Source: Brachionus plicatilis (lineage: Eukaryota > Rotifera > Eurotatoria > Ploima > Brachionidae). From it: a DNA stretch of 64,000 nt. A program made the translations under genes and the position numbers. Numbering within the stretch: the first letter of the stretch is position 1; each line of letters starts with the position of its first letter. The notes beneath the pieces were generated by a model. The model was not told where the DNA came from, made no database searches, and worked only from the letters and a program-made list of their open reading frames with translations. The DNA is taken from contig QEOQ01000253.1 in the NCBI GenBank assembly GCA_010279815.1, positions 225,228 to 289,227 of the forward strand, written 5' to 3'. This document shows, piece by piece, positions 10,460 to 21,834 of the stretch.

Positions 10460-12035
10460 TTTTTTCCTTAATTTTCAATAATTTAGTTTGAGATTACTCA
10501 AACTATTAAATTAATAAATTTTTAAAATTGAAATTTTTTGGCACAATATTTTTTCTCAAAGATTAAGAAAAATTTCCCAAATTAATTAATTGTCTCTTTT
10601 TTTAGTATTTAATATATACAAATTTTTAATTATAATAAGATTATAACTTAATTTTAATTAGAAATTTTTTAAAATATTCTTTTAATTAACTTTATTAAAA
10701 TTAAAAATTGAAATTAAAATTTTGGCATTTTATTATGAAAAAATAGTTTAAATGAAAACCTAAGATATTCGGAAAGATCGTGGCGAAAAATAAAAATTTT
10801 AATAAAATAAAATAAAAAATTAAGTAGAAAATCAAAATCAAATTGATTCTTTAGTATTTAAATCAGAGTTGCATAATATTTATGATCTAATAAATTAAAA
10901 CTTTTTTTTTGTTTTAATTTATTAAATCATAAAATATAATATATATTTTCATTGTCTATTTTTTAAAATAACTCAATAAATAAAAATTGCTTGCTTTTTT
11001 TAAAATCAAAATAGGAATGAAAATTTAATTTTCAAATTTAAAAAAAATCCGAAATTAATAATGTTAATAAAATAACTAATTTAATTATAAAATCAATTTC
11101 TAGTCGTTTAAACTACCACTAATATGAAAATTAAAAATATGAGATTCATATTATTGAAAAATATTGCTCACACAATCGAAATTCTATATTTGAAAGTTTT
11201 AAACAAATTGGGTTCAAAGAGATCTTTGAAAGTAATGAAATTTTTGACAGAGAAGAAGATAAAAATAGTTATTATTATATTATTTTTTCAAAGAAAATTA
11301 AAAAAAAATAATTGATGATTGCATTATGTTGAATTTTTTTGATAACAAAAAATTTTTAATAACTTTTATAAAAGATTTTTTCTTTAATATTTTTATTTTG
11401 TTTTCTAAGAACATAATATTTTATGGTTTCACATATTTTAAAAAACTTTGGTATGAAATTGAAGCATAATAATATTTTATTTATTAAATTTAAGCTTAAA
11501 TTTATGAAAAAATCTAAATTTTGGAACCATCGATCATCAATTTTCTTTAATTAAAGAATTTAACTTTTTTTTACTAAAATTCCTCGCCAAATTTCCTCTT
11601 TGGATATGGGAATTATCTTGTATAAAGGTACATGTTCTCAGTAACCTCTAGTAGTGACTTGTGATCGCTTAGGCATGCTCTTACCGATAAGGCAAGCCAG
11701 TTAAGAAAAAACTTTAAAAAATTTATACAATCACATTTTTTATTTCATTATGTGAGAAACTAGTCATTTTTTAATTAATAAAATCTTTTTAGATTAGAGT
11801 TAAGAAAAGAAATAAGATTTCTTCCTTTTTCTTAACTCATTATTTGGAGTGTGTAAATTTCTGCTATATGAAGTAAATATGAATCTAAGCATTTTAGGCA
11901 CAGAGAAATTATTCATTTAAAAATTATCATAAATTTAATTTATTTATAGAAAAAAAAATTTTTCATTTAGCATTTAAAAAATTTTAGGAGGTCGCAAAAA
12001 ATTTCAAAATTAATTTATTTTAGAAGAAATATTTT
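10460..12035. other. AT-rich intergenic interval
   Basis: No gene supported. A slightly GC-richer patch at 11585-11705 (TAGTGACTTGTGATCGC, AGGCATGCTCTTACCGATA) is not a recognisable tRNA or spliced-leader gene. A T/A-rich tract ending in TTTTAG at about 12023 may be a 5' UTR acceptor for the next gene. Confidence 0.45.
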
Positions 12036-12040
12036 CAAAA

Positions 12041-12979
12041 ATGAATCAAGACCGAGTAATTCACCAAGAAGGTGATCCAACTAGATCGAACCATTCAATC
12101 GTAGACGATTTTATGTACGGATCAAATGTTGCTCAGTCTCATGTGACCATTCGTTTGGGATTTTTGAGAAAAGTATACGGAATTTTATTCTCCCAATTGG
12201 CTTTCACATCTATTGTCTGCATATTTATAATAAACTCTCCAGGATTTCAAGAAATCCTTAAGGAAAAGTAAATATTTTATGTTATTACATTACTTTATTT
12301 ATTTTTTTTATTAGCCCATGGATTATGATATTCAATTTTGTAGTCACATTTGCTCTTTTGATCGGTTTAATGATAAATCGTACTAACTATCCAATGAATT
12401 ATCATTTATTAGCTCTTTTCGTAAGTTTAAATAATTTTTTAATTTTTTACTTTAACATTCGAATATCTTAGACTTTCTTTGAATCAATTTCAGTAGGATT
12501 AATAAGTAAAATTAGATAAAAAAGATTTAAAATGATAAATATTTTTTAAATTTGCTTTAGCCTCTTTCTATGAAACATGGATTGTGGTGCAAGCTTTCAT
12601 TTTGACCAGTTTAGTTGTTGGATCACTTACTTTGTATACTTTTCAAACTAAACGAGACTTCAAAGCTGGTGGAGCAATTTTATCATCCTTACTTTTGCTA
12701 TTAATATTTGGAGGCCTATTTCAAGTAGAGTATTAAGAAAAATTTAATTATTTTTTTAAAATTTTTATGAAGATTTTCTTTCAAAATGAAATGATGCATA
12801 CATTATTGGCAATACTAGGCGCATTTGTTTTTTCTGGATTCATCGTCTATGACACTCAAATGATCATGAAAAAATTGAGCCCAGAAGAATACATATTAGG
12901 AGTGATAAATCTGTATCTGGACATCATCAATTTATTTTTGGAAATTTTAAAAATTTTAGATTCCATGAAAAAAAATTAA
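12041..12979 (+). CDS. TMBIM4: TMBIM4 / Lifeguard-4 (BI-1 family) multipass protein, five exons
   Basis: Exons 12041-12267, 12315-12420, 12472-12505, 12561-12724 and 12773-12979 join in frame to 245 codons plus stop, close to the ~238 aa of vertebrate TMBIM4. Each intron has GT..AG ends and is only 47-55 nt long. The product has about seven hydrophobic segments; landmarks of the family are NYPMNYHLL, SFYETWIVVQAF, the LYTFQTKRDF block, SGFIVYDTQMIM, and a C-terminal KLSPEEYILGVINLYLDIIN with the paired acidic residues of the BI-1 pore. TMBIM4 proteins sit in Golgi/ER membranes, leak Ca2+ and dampen apoptosis. Exon 3 is a 34-nt microexon. Poly(A)-like AATAAATAAA lies at 13064-13073. Confidence 0.93.
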
Positions 12980-13329
12980 ATTTTAATCGAAAATTCTTCA
13001 CAATTCAAAAAATTCTGAGCTCATTTTTATTTTTGAACTAAAAACTATAAAATTTTACCAAAAAATAAATAAAGCAAAAGGTGATCATTTTTAAAAGATT
13101 TAATCTTATTAAATACATAAAATTTAAAAGAAAATAAATTTTTAAAATTTTTATTCACAAGAACTCAACTTTTCTGGTTAATTAAAAAAAGAATTCGACT
13201 AAATCATGAATTCTATTCGAGCATCCAACATTCAATTGAACTTACAAAAGAATATTTACATTTAAAAGAAAAATAACTTCTTGAAACTGTTTATTAAAAA
13301 CAATATAGCTTATGGAATGGTGACTGAAG

Positions 13330-13875
13330 TCATTTTTCATCGTCTTCTTCTTCTTCATCCACATCAGGACTAGCTGACTTTTTTTTGTAATCTTCGATTT
13401 CTCTTTCATAACGTTGCTTTTCTTGTGCAGCTTTAGCTTCATAACGGCCTTTGACTTCAGCTGAAACTTTGTTCCATCGCTCACCAAGCTCCTTGGCTGC
13501 TTCGCCGACAGAATACTGTGGATACAGGGCCTTGACATTGGGGCGTTCATCAGCACAAAACAAAAAGAAAGCTGAAAGAGGACGCTTGGGTGCGTTTGGA
13601 TCTTTTTTCTTTTTTTTGCGGCCAACTGACTCATTTATTGGTGTGAAAGACGCCATTTCTTTGTCATATCTTATTTTGTCCTTCTCGGCCATGTCAGCAA
13701 AACGCTTTTTTTCAGAATCGGTCATTTGTTTCCATCTCTCAGCACACTTTTTCGAAAACTCTGTAAAATTCACGTTTTCATTAGGATGCTTTTTTCTATG
13801 CTCCTCGCGACACATCTGTACGAAAAATGTGTAGGCTGACATGCGGCCCTTGGGCTTTTTTGTCTTTGCATCCAT
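13330..13875 (-). CDS. HMGB protein, copy 1 of the minus-strand trio (181 aa)
   Basis: Two tandem HMG boxes: box A about residues 9-77 ([18 protein letters not shown]..., ERWKQM), a basic linker with [13 protein letters not shown], box B about 92-164 ([19 protein letters not shown]), then a short acidic tail (VDEEEEDDE). HMGB proteins bind and bend DNA without sequence preference and act as chromatin architectural factors. The three redox cysteines of animal HMGB1 are kept (22, 44, 107). A 5' UTR intron ends 11 nt before the ATG (acceptor TTTTAG). Same strand, layout and intron position as the copies at 17.3 and 21.3 kb, so tandem duplication is likely. Confidence 0.95.
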   Translation of the reverse strand: MDAKTKKPKGRMSAYTFFVQMCREEHRKKHPNENVNFTEFSKKCAERWKQMTDSEKKRFADMAEKDKIRYDKEMASFTPINESVGRKKKKKDPNAPKRPLSAFFLFCADERPNVKALYPQYSVGEAAKELGERWNKVSAEVKGRYEAKAAQEKQRYEREIEDYKKKSASPDVDEEEEDDEK

Positions 13876-13889
13876 TTCTTCAACAATCT

Positions 13890-14310
13890 AAAATAAATTT
13901 AAATAATTTATTTTTCTTAAATATCTTGCTATTATTTTTGTTTTTCTTAATTTAAAAAAAGACTGTATAAAAATCTAAATAATAGTACTGTAACCATTTC
14001 TATTATAAAAACGAAGAAATATTTGAATATAAAATCAAAATGCACATTGCAATAAATTATTTTTTTTTCAAAAAGGTATTTAAAAGTTGAAATGAAGTGA
14101 ATTTAAAATTGTCTTTAAAAAAGTTTTTTTTTAATTTTTAAAGCGAAGCGAATTTTTCGATTCTTAATGGTAATTCTTTTTATCCATCAAAAAATTAAAT
14201 TTTTTCTAAAATTTTATCTTAAAAAATATTATATTTAATCAATTTTTGATCTTAAATATTTTTATTTTGAAAAAATTATTTAAAATGTTAATAATTATAA
14301 ATAATTATTT
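13890..14310. other. Spacer and 5' UTR intron region of HMGB copy 1
   Basis: AT-rich, without an identifiable first exon or TATA element. Confidence 0.4.
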
Positions 14311-14313
14311 TTC

Positions 14314-14691
14314 AGGTATTGTGAAATTCAAATACAAATTGAATAAAAATTCTTTCTTTTTTGATGAATTAAAATTTAAGTTAATAAAACGTACTTTTTA
14401 AAATACTGCAACATAATTCATCATACTTTATTGCATCTTTATTAACTAAAATAAAATCATTATTTTCTTTTATTTTAGTAAATTAAATAATTAACCAATT
14501 TTAATCTAATTGATGTTTTATTTTTAGTTTTTTTTTTAATATGAGAAAAATAATTTTAAGTAAAAAAGGTGCAACGAAGTATGTTGCACTATTTTGCAAT
14601 ATTTTATTAAGTACGTTTTATTAACTAATTTTAGTTCATCAAAAAAGAAAGAATTTTTGTTCAATTTGTATTTGAATTTAGAAATACCTTT
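14314..14691. mobile_element. Foldback element with ~100-nt arms
   Basis: The left arm (14314-14411: GGTATTGTGAAATTCAAATA..., TTCTTTCTTTTTTGATGAA, AATAAAACGTACTT) recurs inverted at about 14586-14691. The right arm also carries a GTGCAAC..GTTGCAC hairpin. A second, interrupted copy lies at 60366-61475. The short frames inside are translations of the arms. Confidence 0.8.
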
Positions 14692-14699
14692 TTTCATGT

Positions 14700-15505
14700 A
14701 TTTAAAAAATAAGAATACTGAAATTACGATCATTTTTATTTATTTATTGATTTGCACGATAAACACCAAAATTGTGCTATACGAAAGTTTAAAAAAAAAA
14801 ATTTATATCCTTTAAAATAATTTTTTATCAACCAAACATACCTCCCACTTTTTTTGCCAAACGCTTACTGATAATTTCTTCATCCGTTCTCTTCTTTTTT
14901 TAAAGAGGTAACCTTGTGAATTTTTTTAGACTAATAAATTAAAGGCCAAGCTAATTATGCTTTTGATTCAAATCTTAATAAAAAATATTTAATCAAATGA
15001 GATAATTGAACTAACAATCTATGATCCCCGTCAAATTTATGAATTTAAACTAGAATTTTGGAAAAATTTTATTAAATTTTCAGTTTCTTACTTAAAAGAT
15101 AATTAACATTTGCTCTTTCATTTTATAATCTTTTAAAATCTAAAATATATTGCTGTTTATTTTATAAAAAAAGGGTTTTTTATTAAAGGGTTTTTTTTTT
15201 AATCCTTCATTAACGTTTTAAGAATATTGGCCTTTGAGTGTAGTGTAAGTCAAAAATACAAAATATTATTATCTTTTGATTAATGTAAATTAATATTAGA
15301 TTGATGACTATGTTAACAATTTATTAGCAATTATTTTTCTAAATTAGTTAAAAAAATTATTTTTTTAGATTTTGCTTAGAGTTAACTCATAGATTCACTC
15401 ACCTACCGAGGCAAAGGATAATCAAGACAATCGTTTTTGTGCATATGATATACCAAATTAATAAACGTTTTTTTTTTTTTTAGATATTTTTGGCAAAAGT
15501 CTTTT
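14700..15505. other. AT-rich spacer
   Basis: No gene or bounded repeat identified. Confidence 0.45.
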
Positions 15506-15507
15506 GA

Positions 15508-15953
15508 CAGCCAAAAATCTGGTTTTCACAACCAAAAAACTGGTTTTCACTCACAAAAAAAAATCTAGATCAAAACTACTAAAATTTTTATAAAATCAAT
15601 TTTATTTTAAATTACACACAAAAAAAATGAATTAAGAGTCTAATTTTATTATCTAATTTCGTCTAATTTTGGCGGTCTTCCTCTTTTACGTTTACCTTGT
15701 TTGGCATCTGAGCCTTTTTTATCATTATCAATTCTATTTGAAACTCTATCAGTGCCTTTTTTAGATTTTATTTTTATTTTTATTATTGTACTTTTTATTT
15801 AATTTTTTTTTTACTTTTTTTTTCATGTGAAATATTTTTTGTAAAAATTCTCAATGCACACAAAAAAAAAATTCTCACAACCAAAAAAAAAAAATTTTAG
15901 ATGTTGTGTGTGAAAATCTGTTTTTTGGTTGTAATGAGCAGATTTTTGGTTAT
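15508..15953 (-). mobile_element. MULE-like TIR element with AT-hook coding remnant
   Basis: About 50-60 nt at each end are inverted copies: GCCAAAAATCTGGTTTTCAC and AACCAAAAAACTGG on the left, GATTTTTGGTTA and TTTTTTGGTTGTAATGAG on the right. Inside, the minus strand (about 15770-15655) reads a lysine-rich peptide ending KQGKRKRGRPPKLDEIR and stop: a classical AT-hook (RGRPPK). Such hooks are common at the C terminus of FLYWCH/MULE-type transposases, hence the tentative class. No target duplication found. Confidence 0.6.
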
Positions 15954-16082
15954 CAAAATACTTCAATAGACCCGATATTTTTTAATAATTATATCTAAAT
16001 TATTTTTTAAAGGCATCAATTAATCTTTACTTTTTATTTTAGTTCATAGGACACAATATTTTATAAAATTTAAATTTTTCTT

Positions 16083-16463
16083 GTGTTTAACTGGTTTTGT
16101 GAAATTCAGTACAAAATGGAAGAAAGAACAGAAACAAAATAATAAAAAATTGAAAATTAAGAATAAGTTTAGAATAAGTTTAAAATTAGTTCCGTGATTA
16201 CGACATTGTGCAACTTTCAAAGTTGCATCAGCTATCAAGGTCTTTAAAATTCTGCAAATTTAGCAGAAATTAGATTTCAATGTATTCAAGCGCAGTGCAT
16301 TTTGCAGAGATTTTGCACATCATTAGCAGACTTAGACAGTTGATGCAACTTTGAATGTTTCAACAACAATTTTAAGCTTTTTGCAAAAAAGTTTAAAATT
16401 TTTTATCATTTTGTTCTGTTCTTTTATATTGAACTTCACAAAACTGTTTAAGTGCACTTAAAC
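16083..16463. mobile_element. Foldback element, paired with the copy at 59.35 kb
   Basis: Outer arms TTTGTGAAATTCAGTACAAA (left) and TTATATTGAACTTCACAAAA (right) are inverted copies, as are inner CAAAGTTGCATCAGC and GTTGATGCAACTTTG. The centre (GCAGTGCATTTTGCAGAGAT) is non-coding. The 59350-59635 copy is in the opposite orientation and lacks one outer arm. Confidence 0.8.
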
Positions 16464-16469
16464 AATAGA

Positions 16470-17300
16470 TCATTAATAGAAAATAAAATTTATTTTTGTA
16501 ATAAATATTTCTAAGCACAATACATAGGTTCAACATAATCACGGTTCTATTATGAATAGCTTTTTTATGTATAAATTTTAAAAATGATATTTTTTACTTA
16601 AAATTTTTGATAAATAAATAATTTAAAAAATTAGAAAATATCATCCTGATCCGATATTTGGGTGACAAAATACATAAATTATTAAAATTTTTTTCTTAAT
16701 AAATAATAAATATTTATTATGTAAATTCAAAAGAGAGTTTTATTCAGAATGATAAAACGTTCTTATGACACAATATACTTTATGTATTATTTTTAATATT
16801 TAATTAAAATAAAATTTTTTCCCTATAATGGCTTTTTTAACTATCTATTTTTAATTTTTTGGTTAAATTTTAAAAAAGCGTCGATCAAATTTAAAAAAGA
16901 GAACACTAATTTTTAAATAAAAGATTAATAAATTTTGTTTAAAAATGATTATTCTTAATAAAAAACGAGATAGTTTTTTCCTATTAAAGTTCAAATAAAT
17001 ATTTTGAATTGACATTAATAATAAGTAAATGAGAAATTACAAGAAAAATTATAATTCAAGTTTATTTAAGTTACAAATAAATTAAAGCAAAAAAGTTTTC
17101 ATTGTTTATAATCGAACATCAGTTTTTAAAAAAAAACATGCGGTTCCCATTAAAGCGGACCATCATTTTGAGTGCTAAAATATACACTGAAATATTTACA
17201 ATTTATAACATGTGAATATATACAAAAAAAAGGCATTTAATTCTTATTAAATGTAATTTCTTATCAAAATTAGAAATTTTAATAAGGAATTATTATTTAG
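16470..17300. other. AT-rich spacer
   Basis: No gene supported. A TTTATT (minus-strand poly(A) signal) at 17317-17322 probably serves the HMGB gene that follows. Confidence 0.45.
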
Positions 17301-17336
17301 AATAAATAAAACACATTTTATTCTTCTTCATTATTT

Positions 17337-17888
17337 TTATTCTTCATCCTCTTCTTCATCACAATCTACAGGATTATTGTTTAAAGATTTATTTTTATAA
17401 TCTTCCAATTCTCTTTCGTAACGTTGCTTTTCTTGCGAAGCTTTGGCTTCATATTGAGCTTTCAATTCAGCCGAAACTTTGTTCCATCGCTCACCAAGCT
17501 CCTTGGCTGCTTCTCCGACAGAATATTGTGGATACAGGGCCTTGACATTGGGACGTTCATCAGCACAAAACAAAAAGAAGGCTGAAAGAGGACGCTTGGG
17601 CGCATTGGGGTCCTTCTTCTTCTTCTTTCTTCGGCCACCAGCCTCAGTCGGTGGTGCATACGACGCCATTTCTTTGTCGTATCTTACTTTGTCTTTGACG
17701 GCCATGTCCGCAAAACGCTTCTTTTCTGGCTCATTCATCTGCTTCCATCTTTCAGCACACTTTTTAGAAAACTCTGTAAAATTGACGCTCTCATTTGGAT
17801 GCTTTTTTCTGTGCTCCTCGCGGCACATCTGCACAAAGTACGTGTAGGCTGACATGCGACCCTTGGGTTTTTTTGTTTTTGAATCCAT
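17337..17888 (-). CDS. HMGB protein, copy 2 (183 aa)
   Basis: Nearly the same protein as its neighbours: box A from residue ~9 with CREEH and [10 protein letters not shown], a longer lysine run ([15 protein letters not shown]), box B with [13 protein letters not shown] and GERWNKVS, and a short acidic tail (DCDEEEDEE). The tail includes an extra Cys. The 5' UTR intron acceptor (ATTTAG) ends 13 nt before the ATG, matching copies 1 and 3. Start-to-start spacing to both neighbours is about 4 kb. Confidence 0.95.
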   Translation of the reverse strand: MDSKTKKPKGRMSAYTYFVQMCREEHRKKHPNESVNFTEFSKKCAERWKQMNEPEKKRFADMAVKDKVRYDKEMASYAPPTEAGGRRKKKKKDPNAPKRPLSAFFLFCADERPNVKALYPQYSVGEAAKELGERWNKVSAELKAQYEAKASQEKQRYERELEDYKNKSLNNNPVDCDEEEDEE

Positions 17889-17904
17889 TTCTTTAAATTA
17901 TCTA

Positions 17905-18788
17905 AATGAAATTTTAAATCACTTAAAATTTAACTATAAAAAGCGAAAGAGATCCTTTATTCAGGTATTAAAAATTCACCATAGGAACTATAAAAGTTAA
18001 AAAAATTTTAGATGCTTGGAAGTTTTAATTTAAATGCTTTTGAACATTGCATTAATTTTGCTTTATTAGATGCACATATTTAATTAAGACAAAAAAAAGA
18101 ATTTTAAGTCTCGCTTCTATGTGATTCGTTAAGTGACTTATCAAATTTTTGAATTTAAATAATAACCAATTTTTATGCTTTACCTTTATAATAACTAGTA
18201 TTGGTTTTTATATACAAAAATATTTCCGATCACTTAAGAGACATAAATTTATAGACCTAACAAAAGAATTTTGAAAATTTATGTTCTTAAAAAAATGGTT
18301 AAATTTAGAATTTTAAATTACGATTCTTCTTTACATAAAATCCAATCAAAATTAAATTTACAAAAATTTTTGAAAAAATTCTTTGGTATTAGAATTTGCT
18401 TTCTTTTTAGGGTTAATAATGACTTAATATTGATTTATTTCAATACAAAATTTTTAATTTATTAAACCATTTCAAATAAAGAATTTTTTAACCATTTCTG
18501 TCACAAAATAAACAATCTATAAATTCAAGTGATTATAAGCCTAAATATTTAATCTTGCTCATGCTTAAACATTCTTAAGTTACACTCCATTCTCTAAAGA
18601 TGTGCTTTAAACATCAAGTTTTTTAATGTTAATGCGACATTAAAGCTTAAATAATTTTTTTCTGCATTGAATTCAAAGAAAAATCGGAAAAATGATTATT
18701 TTATTTTTATTTTTGATAAAAAATCCTACAAAAATTATATTTTAATCTCTGTATTTAATTGGTGTTATATTTATCTTATTTTTTTTCA
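17905..18788. other. AT-rich spacer
   Basis: No gene supported; the 64-codon frame at 18271-18465 is low-complexity and unrecognised. Confidence 0.45.
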
Positions 18789-18791
18789 TGG

Positions 18792-19198
18792 ATAGACAAT
18801 GAGGTTCAACTATTAAAAAAACGTTTTCCTCTTTGAACTTTTTCTAAATTTTATTAAATTTGGCCCTTTTTCTCTCTGTACTTTTTGTACTCTATCAGTA
18901 TTTTAATAACCATAATAAAAAAAAAACGGGATCCGGAGCGGAGTCCTGGTTTAGGAATTCGGTTATGTTAAAGATAAGATAAATTTTAGCTCAAATTAAT
19001 ATTAATAATTTAAATTTTAATTATATATAATCTTTATTTTTAATAAGAAAAAGTACAGAAAGTACAAAAAGGAACAGGGCCAAATAAATTAAATTTTAGA
19101 AAGAGAACAAAAAGGATTTTTACAGAAAGGATAAGAAAGGAGAAGAGTACAGAAAGGATTTTTAATTTTAAATATTCCCATTGTCTATGAGCATTCAG
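18792..19198. mobile_element. TIR element with ATAGACAATG ends, copy 1
   Basis: Ends are ATAGACAATG (18792) and CATTGTCTAT (ending 19198). Subterminal blocks repeat the words TGTACTTTTTGTAC and GTACAGAAAGTACAAAA in inverted order, and a GC-richer core (GGATCCGGAGCGGAG, CCTGGTTTAGGAATTCGG) sits in the middle. A second copy lies at 47029-47500. No coding capacity. Confidence 0.7.
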
Positions 19199-19499
19199 AA
19201 ATATTCAATCAATTTGACAGTTTTTTTTTTTAAATGACCTCAACAGAGCTGCTAGGTCAGATAATATTTAACGAAATAATATTTAATTTTTTTTAATTGA
19301 AAAATTTAAAAAAATTAATTTCTTTTTTTTATTGCATTTTATGCTTAGATTAGTGTAAAAAAAGAAATTATTTAGCTAATTGAGTTCTGTTTTTGATTTA
19401 TTTTCAAATAAAATATTAATAAGTGCTATCTTATAAGTGAACTTTTTAAGAATATTTGACATTCATACCGAATTGAATAAAAAATTTTATTAATGAACA

Positions 19500-19740
19500 A
19501 AAAATGGTCTTTTGTTAAAAGAGATTGAGAGAGTTATATTTAAGTCCAAGCCCGATCTCTTTTTTTTAAGAGTCTGAGCCACATGAATATTTTTCCGTTT
19601 AAGGTAGCAATTTTGACGCCTTAGTTAAAGTCAAAGTCACTAAAATTAAAGTCCAAGTCTGGAATTAAAAAGGTAAGAGTCTTTGACTTTGGCTTTTGAA
19701 AAAAAAAGTCCGGACTTGACACATAAGCGCGAAATTCAAT
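19500..19740. repeat. AAGTC-rich repeat remnant
   Basis: Dense TTAAGTCCAAG, AAAGTCAAAGTC and AAAAGTCCGGACTTG words match the interiors of the hAT-like elements at 31.5, 37.8 and 54.2 kb, but clean termini are lost. Confidence 0.5.
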
Positions 19741-21200
19741 TACTCTCGATGGTCCTTTAATTCAAGCTCATGCTAAATTCAGCTAAAGAATATTTAATGA
19801 ATATCAAAGAAGACTGCAACAATAAGATAAATTCATTTTTTAAACTCATCGCCTCCATTGAATCAATGGAATCAAAAAAGCTAAGAAAAATCAAAAGTTT
19901 TTTCAGTTTATCCAATTGATTTTTATAATTTGTATTTCTGTGTAAAAAAAAAAGAAATGGCTATTGTTTGATGAAGAAGCGGCTGTGATATTATGATATT
20001 ATAGATATTTCTGATAAAATTTTAAGTGAAATTTACTGACTTCCATAAATTTTTAATTATTACTATCAAAGCTGATTTTAACTCAACGAGTTTAGGAAAA
20101 AAATTAAAAGAGTATATTTGATTGAAATTCTAAAAATTTTTAAGTTTCTGAAAAATTCGACTAAGATACGTTCTTAGTATTTTATTATGCTTCTAGACAG
20201 AATAAATTTATAATGGAAAATCAACTGGCAACAAAATGTGAACAGCCATATTATATCTAAGCAGGATTTTTTAATACTTGAAAATCTTTAAATGAAGAAT
20301 TTTTTAAGTTATAAAGTAAAATTTTTCTCTGATGGTACAAAAAATAAACCGATGATTAAAGAAAATTTTAAAAATTTTATTTTTCCATTTCGTTTATTTG
20401 ATTAAATAGTCTGGCATGATCATCAGGAATTTATGAAATTAAATGATTTTAAAAAGCTAATAATATTTTATTGGAATAGTTCCTTTATAAAAAATTGTTT
20501 TCAATGATATGATAATTTAATTCCAAGAATCGAACTTCTCTTTGGTTTCTTTGGTTGGCTTTAAATTTAAATTCTAATTCCTTTGATTTAATAAAACAAA
20601 ATAAATGGAAGTTAAAAGAAAAGAAATATTAAAAATATCAAGAAATAGAATAAAAAAAGAAATGTCCACATTACTCAACAGAGTTGGTTATAGGTATAAT
20701 TTCTATTGGAGAAGAACTTACGAATAAATTTCTAGTCTGTAGCTTTTAAGACATTATATTTTAGCTTTGATTCTTTTTATTTTAAGTTTCGCTGATTACC
20801 GGAAGCTTGTGAATGGATTTATAGTATTTTTTTCAAATTAATTAAAGATATAAATAAAGAACAACCAAAGATTTAAAAAATTAAAAAATTTGATCTATTA
20901 GGAAATTTTTTTAAAATTATTTCCATTAAAAAAGTCGTTTAATTTTTTCCATTTTTCGCCAAACTGGTTTAGAGTCCTTTCATTGACAATATAACAACAA
21001 ATGACACTCTTTAAAACTATTTTTTGTTAATTAATCATTTAATTATAAAAATAAAAAATTATTTTACAATATTAAAAATTTTTATTCACAAAATTTCAAA
21101 TTTTTTACTAGTTTACACAAAAAAATAACCATTTCATTAAATGTGATCGACCAAGATAGATTAAATTTACAATTAAGTATTTACAGTTTTGAAACACTTC
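19741..21200. other. AT-rich spacer
   Basis: No gene or bounded repeat identified. Confidence 0.45.
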
Positions 21201-21254
21201 AAACTCTAAAAGCAATTAATCTAATGGTAGATTCTGACAGAAACAGTTGATTAT

Positions 21255-21809
21255 TTATTCTTCCTCTTCATCCTCCTCTTCGCATTCGTCAGCTGCTATA
21301 TCGGCTGATCTTTTTTGGTAACCTTCCAATTCTCTTTCATATCGAGTTTTGTCGAGCGCTACTTTGGCTTCATATTGAGCTTTCAATTCAGCCGAAACTT
21401 TGTTCCATCGCTCACCAAGCTCCTTGGCTGCTTCGCCGACAGAATATTGTGGATACTGAGCCTTGACATTGGGGCGTTCATCAGCACAAAACAAAAAGAA
21501 GGCTGAAAGAGGACGCTTGGGCGCATTGGGGTCCTTCTTCTTCTTCTTTCTTCTGCCACCAGCCTCAGTAGGTGGTGCATACGACGCCATTTCTTTGTCG
21601 TATCTTACTTTGTCCTTCTCGGCCATGTCCGCAAAACGCTTCTTTTCTGGCTCATTCATTTGCTTCCATCTCTCAGCGCACTTTTTGGAAAACTCTGTAA
21701 AATTGACGCTCTCATTTGGATGCTTTTTTCTGTGCTCCTCGCGGCACATCTGCACAAAGTACGTGTAGGCTGACATGCGGCCCTTGGGTTTTTTTGTCTT
21801 TGAATCCAT
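21255..21809 (-). CDS. HMGB protein, copy 3 (184 aa)
   Basis: Box A is identical or nearly so to copy 2 ([33 protein letters not shown]). Box B reads [18 protein letters not shown]. The region after box B differs (YERELEGYQKRSADIAADE) and ends in a purely acidic tail (CEEEDEEEE). A 5' UTR intron (acceptor TTATTTAG) ends 21 nt upstream of the ATG. All three redox cysteines are present. It is the 5'-most member of the minus-strand trio. Confidence 0.95.
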   Translation of the reverse strand: MDSKTKKPKGRMSAYTYFVQMCREEHRKKHPNESVNFTEFSKKCAERWKQMNEPEKKRFADMAEKDKVRYDKEMASYAPPTEAGGRRKKKKKDPNAPKRPLSAFFLFCADERPNVKAQYPQYSVGEAAKELGERWNKVSAELKAQYEAKVALDKTRYERELEGYQKRSADIAADECEEEDEEEE

Positions 21810-21834
21810 TTTTTTTTAAATCTTAATTATCTAA

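Noticed and set aside
11585..11705. GC-richer patch considered as a tRNA or spliced-leader gene
   Set aside because: No cloverleaf, no pol III boxes at correct spacing, and no match that I can recognise to a known spliced leader.
14536..14815. Overlapping frames on both strands
   Set aside because: Translations of foldback arms; mirror-image content on the two strands.
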